From assembly GCA_032622095.1 (NCBI GenBank), contig CP136065.1:37544732-37608731 (forward strand): 64,000 nt of DNA, in the 5' to 3' direction. The translations under genes and the position numbers were made by a program. Positions 47,757 through 57,732 of the stretch are shown here, one piece after another. The notes under the pieces are model-generated. The model searched no databases and was not told the DNA's origin. It saw nothing but the letters and a program-made list of their open reading frames with translations. Numbering within the stretch: position 1 is the stretch's first letter; every line of letters begins with the position of its first letter. Source of the DNA: Siphonodentalium dalli. Its lineage: Eukaryota; Mollusca; Scaphopoda; Gadilida; Siphonodentaliidae.

Positions 47757-48303
47757 TGCAGTTATTGAACCTACCTATCAGGCTATTGAACCTACCGTTC
47801 AGTGTATTGGGACCTATATATCTCTCAGTGTATTGAAGCTATCATACCTCTCATTGTATTGAACCTAACCTACCTCTCAGTGTATTGAACCTAGCCTACC
47901 TCTCAGTGTATTGAACCTAGCCTACTTCTCAGTGTATTGAACCTAGCTTACCTCTCAGTGTATTGAACCTAGCCTACCTCTCAGTGTATTGAACCTAGCC
48001 TACATCTCAGTGTATTGAAGCTAGCCTACCTCTCAGTGTATTGAACCTAGCCTACCTCCCAGTGTATTGAACCTAGCCTACCTCTCATTGTGTTGAAGTT
48101 AGCCTACCTCTCAGTGTATTGAACCTAGCCTACCTCTCAGTGTATTGAAGCTAGCCTACTTCTCAGTGTATTGAACCTAGCCTACCTCTCAGTGTATTAA
48201 ACATAGCTTACCTCTCAGTGTATTGAACCTAGCCTACCTCTCAGTGTATAAACATAGCCTACCTCTCAGTGTATTGAACCTAGCCTACCTCTCGGTGTAT
48301 TGG
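47757..48303 (+). repeat. 26-bp minisatellite, ~20 copies
   Basis: The unit TCTCAGTGTATTGAACCTAG followed by CCTACC is repeated; the first three units are degenerate (CTATTGAACCTACC). Variants include GAAGCTAG, AACATAG and one 2-bp-shorter unit at about 48247. 26 is not a multiple of 3 and stops recur, so there is no coding. Confidence 0.95.
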
Positions 48304-49142
48304 TTGTGAATGGCAATTACCCAGGAACGTGACTGAACGGTCTTTATTCGGAGTGCGCCGTCTTCGATTGAATTTGTTTTCAAATGTTCCAACAAAGCAC
48401 TCCCTAAATAGTTGGAATTTCCCCAAACGATACCAATTATACGATTGATCGATAGTAGAGAAATATTCAACTCTTGCTTTGAAAACAACACATTTACACT
48501 CAATTGTAGCTGGAAAATTAAACTATACATGAATCAGAACCATTTCCACATATTTTCCATCCCATAATTACAACTGCTATTGATACAGACATGAAATGGT
48601 TAAATATTTTAACCAAGGTATTGGGTTAGACATCTCCTATAACAACCCCACCTTACCGCTTGCATGGTGCTATCCCATGACCCTGCAATTACCTCATATA
48701 ACAGAATAACGATATCATTACGACCTCACAAAACAGATAAGTTTCCTCATATATCATTGCAATTATTTCAAATCATGTCGTCACAGAGTCACGATATCCG
48801 CCAGGATGTGATAAATGTGGACAATATGTGGGTTTCGTGAATTAAATGTCTTTACCGAACACGGGGACGAATATCCCAAGAGTATCATTAACTGCTCGTG
48901 ACGCGTGAGTCAGCATCCCCACTCACGTGATTTCCGCGTGCTTCTTATTCGAATTATATGTTGTGGACCCGAAGCTACTACGTCAGCACACGAACTCATT
49001 CCATCAGACGCAAATTACATATAAGGATGGGAGACCGATACCGCGTGGTCAACGACGATCATGTCGCATGTAGGCGAATTATTCAATATCAATTTATTCT
49101 GATCCCACTACATCTGGTAGAACTGATGCATGCCATCTCTAT
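48304..49142. other. No recognisable gene
   Basis: Short frames only. Nothing is recognised. Confidence 0.45.
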
Positions 49143-49344
49143 TAGAGCGCACCATGCAGTCATATGTCCTTTCTGACTCAGTCACCGGCTGTGTACTATA
49201 GTCTGGTTTTATTTATTTGGCGCCGGGTTTTCCAGCCAAAATGGCAAAACAGACCGCCCCAAAGTGCATTGAGAACATTTCCCTCGCTAAAACTGATTGA
49301 CAGCACGGAGATTTAGAGCGGTAGTCTTGTTAACGATTTGTGCA

Positions 49345-49689
49345 TTAACCCTTCCATAACTAGAGCTTCCTAAATTTTTGCGAAAACCCTGTGCCAATGC
49401 ATTCTCGTATATATGCGAATCGACCTTTTTATATTTTATAATTGTAAAAAAATGTAAGAAAAAATGATAAAAATTTACAAAGAATGTAAGAAAAAATGAT
49501 AAAAATTGTTATAGAATGTAAGAAAAAATGATAAAAAAGGATAAAAGTTGTTAAAGAATGTAAGAAAAATGCCAATGCATTCTCTTATATATGCGAAACG
49601 ACCTATTGTCGACTGGCATATATAAGAGAATGCATTGGCACAGGGTCATTAATGTTGCGCCAGCGCAGCTCCCGCCATGAAAGGGTTAA
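49345..49689. mobile_element. TTAA-flanked hairpin MITE B, copy 1
   Basis: TTAA (49345-49348, 49686-49689) flanks CCCTTCCATAACTAGAGCT and AGCTCCCGCCATGAAAGGG, imperfect inverted ends. The interior holds CCTGTGCCAATGCATTCTCG then TATATATGCGAATCGACC and its complement near 49570-49640, around a centre of repeated GAATGTAAGAAAAAATGATA words. It shares its subterminal hairpin with MITE A but has different termini. Confidence 0.85.
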
Positions 49690-49901
49690 AATCTTATTGA
49701 CAGAACAGAGATTTAGAGCGGTAATATTGTTGACGATTTTCGCATCCTACTCAGCAAAATGGCGGCCAATTAGAACTCTTGTGTTTGACTTGACTAATGT
49801 TTGTCATGATTGTGTGTTGTTATCATTGAGCGTTATGACTCCCTTGCGCAAAATCGTTCTTTGGTTCCAGTAGGACTTTCCATACTTAATGTACGAAGTG
49901 C

Positions 49902-49910
49902 ACCAAATGT
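49902..49910. repeat. Target-site duplication of FB2, left (ACCAAATGT)
   Basis: Nine bases, identical to 53462-53470. They are present once in the uninterrupted copy of repeat P at 6574-6582. Confidence 0.88.
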
Positions 49911-51107
49911 GAGAGTGGCTAAAATGCAAGCTTGGCGCCAAGCTTGGCAGTTTTTAAGGCAGGTGACTAAAAGACAAGCTTGGCGTTTTCAAATTTTAAA
50001 AAAGCCTTTTAAACGCTGTTTTCGGGTGAATTATGCGGGAATAGCACCAGTTAATTACTTAGATGGCCCATTTTCGTAAATTAATCAACAATAGTGGCAG
50101 TAATGTCCCCGATTGGTTGGTTAATAGGGGGCGTGGTCACAAAATCAAAACATCGTCTTTTTACGCAGATTTCTTGTCGGTTTTTTGTCAATTTCTCTTT
50201 TTAAACATCAGTTGGACTAAGTTTTTTATTCGAAACATGTTAAATGGTTATCATTTATCACTCTCATAGTCGAGCTTGGCGGTTTTGAACATTATATACA
50301 AAGAATTTTTGACTTTTAGATGCAACTAATCAAACTTGTTCAATTATGTTATATTCTTGTTTCGATGTAGCATTGTGATTTAAATGGCACGTATATATAA
50401 GATAAGTTAGTCGTGTGTGGAACGGTCACAATTGGTCCTTTTTAATACCTTTATTGTTGTTATTGCTGTTGTTATTTTGCTCTGTATCGACATATCCTGA
50501 CTCTTTATATCTCAGTTCCCACCCAATTCCCACCCAATTCCCATAAATGCTCACCCGTTATATTCTTGTTTCGATGTAGCATTGTGATTTAAATGGCACG
50601 TATATATAAGATAAGTTAGTCGTGTGTGGAACGGTCACAATGATAATATACATTAATTCCAGAGGGCAAACTGTAATATAATTTAATTCTCCATTCATAT
50701 TAAATTATTATTATTATTATTTGTTTTGGGGGGGGGGGTTTGACCCAGGAGGATTTGAAAGGACCTGAGACGTCATTTTTTCTTTCTTTTTAGTGTAAAC
50801 ATATTTTTATTTCCAACATAATATAATATGCACGTGTACAGGTGATACAAAATTAATATGCAAAATAGAAGAGATAATGTATGGAAATGAGGACCAGACA
50901 ACAAGCCCGATGGCTTATATGAAGTCTTTTCCTCTTTGGCGACATGCCACTTCCCCGATAAGATGCCAATTCGGGTTCGAACCATTTCAACGATGCCGAA
51001 AACAAGCCACGTGGCAAAAGGGACGCAATTGTATGGAGTTTGACTGTCAATCAAGAGTTGCAGGAATATATACCGTTACAAAGAAGGGGACTATCGTTTT
51101 AAACCAG

Positions 51108-51203
51108 ATGAATTGGACTTAAGTCCAAATGAATTGGACTTGAGTCCAAATCAATTCACTAATTTGACTTAAGTTCAAATGAATTGGACTTAAGTCCAAT
51201 AAT
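51108..51203. repeat. Tandem palindromes TTGGACTTAAGTCCAA
   Basis: GAATTGGACTTAAGTCCAAAT-type units recur about four times (one with GACTTGAGTC, one with GACTTAAGTTC). Each unit is a 16-bp palindrome, so the stretch can fold as several small hairpins. It lies inside FB2. Confidence 0.9.
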
Positions 51204-51394
51204 TTATATATAAAATATCCAAAATTTCGCTAAAATCCGCTTTGAGCATTTTTTGTAATTCAAGATGGCTGCCATTTTCTGTTAAGTCAGTTTGATGCAA
51301 TTTTTGTGTTATCTTGTCATAAATGAAGCAAAGCCACCTTTCTATGCCCAAGATGGTCGCCAAAAAAGGGGCGACCGAAAATGCTACGTTTTTA

Positions 51395-51667
51395 CTGATA
51401 TTTTAAGATAAGAATTTTAATTTTTATCGAAATATGATTTTGCTGCACCACTCCATTTTTCAGATCGCTGTTTGTACTCTCTGTAGATTCCTCAACATTG
51501 TTACATTTAAGTATGACTGCAAGGTCATTCAAATACACGGTGATCTCTTTCGGTTGAGCCCCTAAATGATGTTTGATATGAAATCTGAAATCCCTCTTGA
51601 TGTGATTCCAACAAAATAGAATTGTTAAATTTGGCATATGCGTCTTGACCGCATTTGTGATGGCACT
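51395..51667 (-). pseudogene. MULE-type transposase fragment
   Basis: The minus strand reads SAITNAVKTHMPNLTILFCW then NHIKRDFRFHIKHHLGAQPK then EITVYLNDLAVIL. A +1 shift near 51440 then gives SEKWSGAAKSYFDKN. The order of AI--A----PN---L-CWNH----D, H-GA---EI-VY--D and KWS-----YF is that of the segment following the second catalytic aspartate in a family of animal MULE-like DDE transposases. It contains the C-x2-H block; the aspartate itself is not visible. Only about 90 residues remain of a protein normally several hundred long, and it is frameshifted. Location inside FB2, between nested inverted repeats, suggests it is a remnant of the parental autonomous element. Family call is from motif recognition only. 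Confidence 0.55.
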
Positions 51668-52239
51668 AAACCAAAAATATGTGCCAAGTCGGTTTATTTT
51701 GCTATACTTTACGAGATCACATTTCGGACATTTTACTAAATATTATTTATTATAGCACTGATGTGAGTGACATATATATGTCTCTGCTATGTCAACATGT
51801 ACGACGATTTGAGATTAATTGAATTCTGATTCTGATTCTCTTCTATTTTGCATATTAATTTTGTATCATCTGTATATTATGTTATGTTGGAAATAAAAAT
51901 ATGTTTACACTAAAAAGAAAGAAAAAATGACGTCTCAGGCTCTTTCAAATCCTCCTGGGTCAAATCCCCCCCAAAAAACAAATAATAATAATAATAATTT
52001 AATGTGGATGGAGAATTAAATTATATTACAGTTTGCCCTCTGGAATTCATGTATATTATCATTGTGACCGTTCCACACACGACTAACTTATCTTATATAT
52101 ACGTGCCATTTAAATCACAATGCTACATCGAAACAAGAATATAACATAATTGAACAAGTTTGATTAGTTGCATGGACGATCATTAATGGGTACACGTTGA
52201 CAATATTTGGTGGGTATCATTTTGCCTCGGTTTGGTCTG

Positions 52240-53055
52240 GGTATCATTTTGCATTGGCTTGGCGGTTCGGTGAGCGGTCATATAAAAGTCGAAAATTCTA
52301 AGTACACAATGTTAAAAACCGCCAAGCTCGAGTATATATGTGAAGAACGATAATCATTTTACATATTTTTACATGAAAAATAGCTGGGACATGTTTTAGA
52401 AACGAGAAATCTCAGGAAATTCAGCTTCATATTTTGATTTAAAATTCGAGCTTGGCGGTTCGGTGGTCGGTCATCAAATGTCCAAAATTCTTAATATAAA
52501 ATATTAAAAACCGCCAAGCTCGATTATATTTGTGAAGAATGATAATCATTTAACATGTTTTTACATGAAAACTAGCTGGAACGTGTTTTAGAAACGAGAA
52601 ATCGGCCGAAATTCAGCTTTATATTTTTATTTTTAATTCGAGCTTGGCGGTTCGGTGGTCGGTCATCAACATGTCAAAACTTCTTTGTATATAATGTTCA
52701 AAACCGCCAAGCCCGATTATATTTGTGAAGAATGATAATAATTTTACACGTTTTTACATAAAAACTAGATGGAACGTGTTTTAGAAACGAGAAATCGGCG
52801 AAAATTCAGCTTAATATTTTTATTTTTTATTCGAGCTTGGCGGTTCGGTGGTCGGTCATCTAAAAGTCAAAAATTCTTTGTATATAATGTTCAAAACCGC
52901 CAAGCCCGATTATATTTGTGAAGAATGATAATCATTTTACACGTTTTTACATAAAAACTAGATGGAACGTGTTTTAGAAACGAGAAATCGGCGAAAATTC
53001 AGCTTAATATTTTGATTTTTTATTCGAGCTTGGCGGTTCGGTGGTCGGTCATCTA
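52240..53055. repeat. ~192-bp tandem array inside FB2
   Basis: GAGCTTGGCGGTTCGGTGGT then CGGTCATC recurs near 52256, 52448, 52641, 52833 and 53026. Each time AAAACCGCCAAGC-CGA-TAT follows ~60 bp later, so every unit carries a GAGCTTGGCGGTT/AACCGCCAAGCTC hairpin. The left arm holds only one such unit (about 50271-50322), so the array expanded on the right side only. Confidence 0.9.
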
Positions 53056-53461
53056 AAAGTCAAAAATTCTTCGCATATAATGTTCAAAACCGCCAAGCTC
53101 GACTATGAGAGTGATAAATGATAACCATTCAACATGTTTCGAATAAAAAACTTAGTCCAACTGATGTTTAAAAAGAGAAATCGACCAAACACAGACAAGA
53201 AATCTGCGTAAAAAGACGATGTTTTGATTTTGTGACCACGCCCCCTATTAACCAACCAATCGGGGACATTACTGCCACTATTGTCGATTAATTTACGAAA
53301 ATGGGCCATATAAGTAATTAACTGGTGCTATTCCCGCATAATTCACCCGAAAACAGCGTTTAAAAGCCTTTTTAAAAATTTGAAAACGCCAAGCTTGTCT
53401 TTTAGTCACCTGCCTTAAAAACTGCCAAGCTTGGCGCCAAGCTTGCATTTTAGCCACTCTC

Positions 53462-53530
53462 ACCAAATGTGGGTAACATGTCGCCGGTAGCAGCGGTCTT
53501 ATCGATTCATCAAAGGAGGTAAACCCCGCA
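53462..53530 (+). repeat. Dispersed repeat P, copy 2 (right part), with FB2 duplication
   Basis: ACCAAATGT (53462-53470) then GGGTAACATGTCGCCGGTAG then CAGCGGTCTTA continues repeat P exactly where the left part stopped, matching 6574-6640. Confidence 0.85.
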
Positions 53531-53629
53531 TGGGGTTTGGAACTGGTGGCCCACCTGTTGCGAATTGGGGCTGAGTGTACAAACATTCACACAGCATGAA
53601 AAATCTCCTGGCAAACATTCATGAAATTT

Positions 53630-53892
53630 TTAACCCTTCCATGACTGGAGCTTCCTGAAATTTTGCGAAAACCCTGTGCCAATGCATTCTTTTGTATATG
53701 CCAGTCTCCCGTATGGAGCCCCACATATATCAGAGAATACATTGGCCTTACAATATTTACCTTGACCTTGTAATCCACTGCATTCTATTATATATGCGAG
53801 GCTCCCTATGTGAGACTCGCACATATAAAAGAATGCATTGGCACAGAGTTCTTAATGTTGCATCAGTGCAGCTCCCGCCATCAAAAGGTTAA
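53630..53892. mobile_element. TTAA-flanked hairpin MITE B, copy 2
   Basis: TTAA at 53630-53633 and 53889-53892. The left end is CCCTTCCATGACTGGAGCTT; the right end AGCTCCCGCCATCAAAAGG is slightly degraded. The interior has two GCCAATGCATTCT-like hairpins around a short CTTACAATATTTACCTTGAC centre. Confidence 0.85.
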
Positions 53893-53933
53893 CATCATCA
53901 TTTTGCCGCGATAATTATCGCTTCATATCCCAA

Positions 53934-54156
53934 TTAACCCTTCCATGACTGAAATTTTGCGAAAACCCTGTGCCCATATAGGGAGACTCACATATATAAG
54001 AGAATACATTGGCCTCACAATATTTACCTTGACCTTGTAAGCCAGTGCATTCTCTTATATATGCGAGTCTCCATATAGACTCGCACATGTAAGAAAATGC
54101 ATTGGCACAGGGTCTTTAATGCTGCACCAGCGCAGCTCCCGTCATGAAAGGGTTAA
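53934..54156. mobile_element. TTAA-flanked hairpin MITE B, copy 3
   Basis: TTAA at 53934-53937 and 54153-54156. Ends CCCTTCCATGACTGAAATTT and AGCTCCCGTCATGAAAGGG. It shares the CTCACAATATTTACCTTGAC centre with copy 2 and has lost part of the left hairpin (CCTGTGCCCATATAGGGAGA). Copies 2 and 3 are only 41 bp apart. Confidence 0.85.
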
Positions 54157-54700
54157 TAGCTGGATATTTGTTCCACACTGTAGAGTTCCATTGACAAACA
54201 ATCCAAATTTAACGATTTATTAAAACTGCATAGTATGACCATAAATTAGTATGACCTGTAATTATATATAATCTGCGGGGCATCGCACATCCCTCTATGC
54301 CGAGAAAGTCCTTGAATATTCAGAATGCCGCGTTTCCAGGGTACTCGGATATAACTTACACAACTAACATCATTTTAACCTATAACACGGGCCCCGTTCC
54401 TCTTTTCAGCGCACCACACGACTCGCTCAGCTATACATCAACTACACAAAACATTAAAGGGACACCCAACACCCCGTATTAAAGCTCGTGGGCCCTTCTC
54501 CATACAACATTCGATTCAACTTTTGCCGCGTTCAGACAAGACGATTTTCTATGTTCAGATATCCTCAAAACAACAAATCGTGGGGTGAAGGAGAAGATCA
54601 CTCGATCTTTTCGACCATCCCGGGCGCTTCGCACCCAACTACACTCTCCAACACTATATACAGTGGTGAATTCTGGAAATTACTTAAATTGTACTCGCTA
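54157..54700. other. No recognisable gene
   Basis: Two adjoining short frames (54297-54482, 54488-54757) have no domain. Confidence 0.4.
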
Positions 54701-54704
54701 TACC

Positions 54705-54925
54705 GACAATTGACACCTTTCGCAAAACTACGACAGATAGGAATTCCGAATAGCTAATTGTAGTCTTAAAGACATATGATGTACTTGTCCGAGTTCGCGA
54801 AACTGATAAGTTAGTGCCAACCTGGGGAATGTAACATTCTACTAACATCGCCGAAAATTTCAAAAAAATCGACCATACCACTCCCTAGAAAACATTGTCT
54901 GAATTACGCTCAATTGTAAATTGTG
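54705..54925 (-). repeat. Dispersed repeat, copy 2, next to a unit of the 4.4-kb array family
   Basis: 54770-54925 is the inverted counterpart of 15905-16070. Directly before it, 54708-54765 reads CACCTTTCGCAAAACTACGA then CAGATAGGAATTCCGAATAG then TAGTC, resembling one unit of the 4445-5060 array with its TACCTTTCGCATAATGAACT start. Confidence 0.75.
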
Positions 54926-55167
54926 CACAGTAAAATAGTTCCATTTTTCAGACATATTGGTTGAGGGATAAAGGGGTTAACGTCGTCGTATATGGCGTTT
55001 TTTTTGTAACTATATTGTATCCGCTCTTATATATTCAATAATAGAACAAACATATGTGGCGAAAAGTGGTAAATTTCACTATATGTATTCAATATGTACA
55101 CATGTTTATTATATATTGAACACATATGTATGAAATGTCGTTATTTTCTGTAACTATATTGTAAATG
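54926..55167. other. AT-rich leader of the 55-kb duplication
   Basis: Contains TCTGTAACTATATTGTA-type phrases repeated at 55000 and 55147. No gene. Confidence 0.4.
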
Positions 55168-55905
55168 TGACACATATATATGTTATAAATTGCAAACATA
55201 TATGGATACTGATGAAAATTTGCATATGTTTGTAGTCAGAATAGCACACCCATATGAGAGTCGCTATTTAGCAGCAGATGTCATTTTTTTGTATTTTAGT
55301 CATCAATTTGTTTAATTATTGAAAGCACATGTCCTCGTTTATAATACATATTTGCTGCTTTTGCACACATGCCTGCTGCTCTTAAACGGTGGGGAAAATA
55401 TATTGTATCTTTGAACACAACCAGCTCACCAATAAAAGGTGTGCACCTTTATATTAGAAATCGTCATCTATCCGTTTTACATTTTATAATGCCCATATAT
55501 TACCCCAAAATGAAACGTGCGTAATTTATATTCTATAAAACGCCCTATATATTTTCACATTAAACACATGGCTGAGTCTGTTAATTAACTAAGTTATATA
55601 TTTGACACATATATATGTTATAAATTGCAAACATGTATGGACATTGACAGAAGTTTGCATTTATATGTAGTAAGAATAGCACATACATATGACAGTCGCT
55701 ATTTAGCAACAGACAACATTTTATTGTATTTTAGTTATCATTTTATTTAATTATTGAAAGCAAATATCACCATTTACACCTTCAAATATGGGGAAATGAA
55801 GCCTTATAAATGTCTTGTATTTTTGAACAAATGTGCGTCTTTGCGATAAAAGGAGTACACCTTTATGTTATAAACCGTCACCTATCACTTACATTTTAGA
55901 AAATA
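55168..55905 (+). repeat. 435-bp direct duplication
   Basis: TGACACATATATATGTTATA then AATTGCAAACAT begins at 55168 and 55603. AGAATAGCACA, GTCGCTATTTAGCA-CAGA and AAAAGG-GT-CACCTTTAT follow in the same order to about 55490 and 55905. Divergence is moderate. Confidence 0.85.
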
Positions 55906-55942
55906 TAATGTGTTAGCGTAAATTAAAGGCTGTGTAATATAT

Positions 55943-56055
55943 ATTCAATATTGCACACACAAATGACCGGCGTTAAAATGCGCGGAGCTCTATTTATATT
56001 CAATATTGGACACAAATATGACGGGCGTTAAAATGCGCGGAGCTCTATTTATATT
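55943..56055 (+). repeat. 55-bp tandem duplication
   Basis: ATTCAATATTG-ACACA-AAAT then GACCGGCGTTAAAATGCGCG then GAGCTCTATTTAT occurs twice (55943-55997, 55998-56055). Confidence 0.92.
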
Positions 56056-56607
56056 GTATCCTAACATTCGTCTTATAGGAAAACTAGTGTTAGGATTGAA
56101 AATATATTGCACTGGGTCGTGTTCACGTCGTATCGACATATGTATTTGTTGTATCCAGGGGCCGAAATGCATTTGGTCGAGACAGTGAAACTGCAAGGCA
56201 GAGTTCAGTCCCCCTGCACTATCAGCATAGGTGGCGCTAAAAATATGCAGTTTGCCAAATTCGATTAGGGTTATCCAAAGTCGACTGAGGAATTTACAGA
56301 CAACTTCTTAACTTCTTAACTTTCTTTCCATCCTTGTATCATATATCTTCAATAACAACAACAACATCGTCAATCATGATGGCGGCAGTTCTGATTAATG
56401 GAGTGGACATTGGTGGAGTTTGTGATACATTCCATATTCAGATATTGTCATGGCGTTTCCGCATCACATTGGGATGATGATTGGTTATTTCGAGGACGAA
56501 AGTAAACAGGCGTGAGTGGAAAATGTTAAATTTCAGGTAGGCCTAATATTTTTGCCGAAATGTGTTAATTTAACCACATCTTTCCAAATTTAATGGAGTC
56601 CAAAATA
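56056..56607. other. No recognisable gene
   Basis: Nothing coding or repetitive recognised. Confidence 0.45.
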
Positions 56608-57732
56608 AATTGGAAAATTATTCCCTATTCCTTATTTTCAAAAATGTCGCTTTCGACCGATTTGACGGCATGGGTGGGTGGCCCGCCCCAAATACCACCT
56701 ATAAACACCCCGACCCCTGGCCTAGATACTGGCTCTATGACGCTCCGATGCTCTGCTCTGTTTGCCGTCATGAGAGACCAGCACAATCCATCATGACGGC
56801 GTGCATATAGTGTAACGGCGTAGCCTCATAGAGCCAGCGTCTAGTCCACCCGACCCCCCCCCCCCACCCATCACCCCCGGGGGTCCCACCCCGAGGGGTG
56901 AAAATGCGGTATGGACCATTTTCGAGAAACGGTAAGGATTTCGACAGATTTTATGGCATGGCCATGGGTGGGCGGCACGCCCCAAATACCACATAGAAAC
57001 ACCCCGATCCCCCACCCATCACCCGGGGGGGAGGTGCCACCCCGAGGGGGTGAAAATAGGGTATGGACCATTTTAGAGAACAGTAAGGATTTCGACCAAT
57101 TGACGGCATGGGTGGGTGGCCCGCCCCAAATACCACCTAGAAATACCCCGACCCCCAACTACTCACCCCAACTGGGTATGGACCATTTTCGAGAATGGTA
57201 AGAATTTCGATTTGATGGTATGGGTGGGTGGCCTGCCCCAAATACCACATAGAAACACCTTGACCCCCCCCCCCCCACCCATCCCCCCAGGGGGGGGGGG
57301 GCACCCCGAGTGGGTGAAAATGGGGTATGGACCATATATATGGGGTCCGGGTGTTTCTAGTTGGTATTTGAGGCGGGCCACCCACCCATGTCAAATCAGT
57401 CGAAATCCTTACCGTTCTCGAAAATGGTCCCATTTTCACCCCCTCAGGGTGGCACCCCCGGGGGTGATGGTGGGGGGTCGGAGTGTTTCTAGGTGGTATT
57501 TGGGGCGGGCCACCCACCCATGCCGTCAAATTGGTCGAAATCCCTACCGTTCTCGAAAATGGTCCATACCACATTTTCACCCCCTCGGGGTGGCACCCCC
57601 GGGGATTATGAGTGGGGTCGGGGTGTTTCTAGGTGGTATTTGCCAGTATTTGGGGCGGGCCACCCACCCATGCCGTCAAATCGGTCGAAAGCGACATTTT
57701 TGAAAATAAGGAATAGGGAATAAGTTCCAATT
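56608..57732. mobile_element. Foldback element FB3, 1.1 kb, G/C-tract rich
   Basis: The ends are inverted: AATTGG then TTATTCCCTATTCCTTATTT then TCAAAAATGTCGC at 56608-56645, with the mirror ending TTCCAATT at 57732. Inside, ~140-bp units carry CGACGGCATGGGTGGGTGGC then CCGCCCCAAATACCACCTAG then AAACACCCCGACCCC and a CCACCCCGAGGGGGTGAAAA block. They run rightwards to about 57,340 and then in inverse orientation. Long C and G runs and CCCCCGGGGG centres would favour hairpins or quadruplexes. The apparent 147- and 195-codon frames are by-products. No target-site duplication is clear. Confidence 0.8.

Larger units (their letters stand above)
49143..49910 (+). repeat. Dispersed repeat P, copy 2 (left part)
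   Basis: Homologous to 6082-6582. Interrupted by the TTAA MITE at 49345-49689. The ~50 bp on either side of that MITE are themselves near copies (ATTGACAG-ACGGAGATTTAG then AGCGGTAGT at 49298-49348; ATTGACAGAACAGAGATTTA then GAGCGGTAAT at 49697-49745), although copy 1 has this stretch once. Repeat P resumes after FB2 at 53462. Confidence 0.85.
49911..53461. mobile_element. Foldback element FB2, 3.55 kb, MULE-like
   Basis: Inverted termini of 412 bp (49911-50322 and 53050-53461) begin GAGAGTGGCTAAAATGCAAG followed by CTTGGCGCCAAGC. They are flanked by a 9-bp duplication, and an empty site exists elsewhere in the window. A second inverted pair (50319-50875 and 51836-52173) is nested inside; part of its left arm is doubled (50343-50430 and 50556-50640). 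Between the nested arms lies a MULE-type transposase relic (51395-51667, minus). The right side carries a ~192-bp array. A 9-bp duplication, long TIRs and MULE-type coding all point to the Mutator-like superfamily. The present copy cannot encode an active transposase. Confidence 0.85.

Noticed and set aside
47757-48303. CRISPR array
   Set aside because: Units are contiguous with no unique spacers. The 11.4-kb and 28.9-31.4-kb arrays were rejected for the same reason, and the genome is eukaryotic.
50877-51054. SINE or tRNA at the palindrome GGTTCGAACC (about 50973)
   Set aside because: The B-box-like palindrome and a possible A box (TGGCTTATATG) are too far apart, and no tRNA fold is apparent.
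57116-57703. 195-codon proline/arginine-rich frame in FB3
   Set aside because: It is a translation of inverted G/C-rich units, with overlapping frames on both strands.
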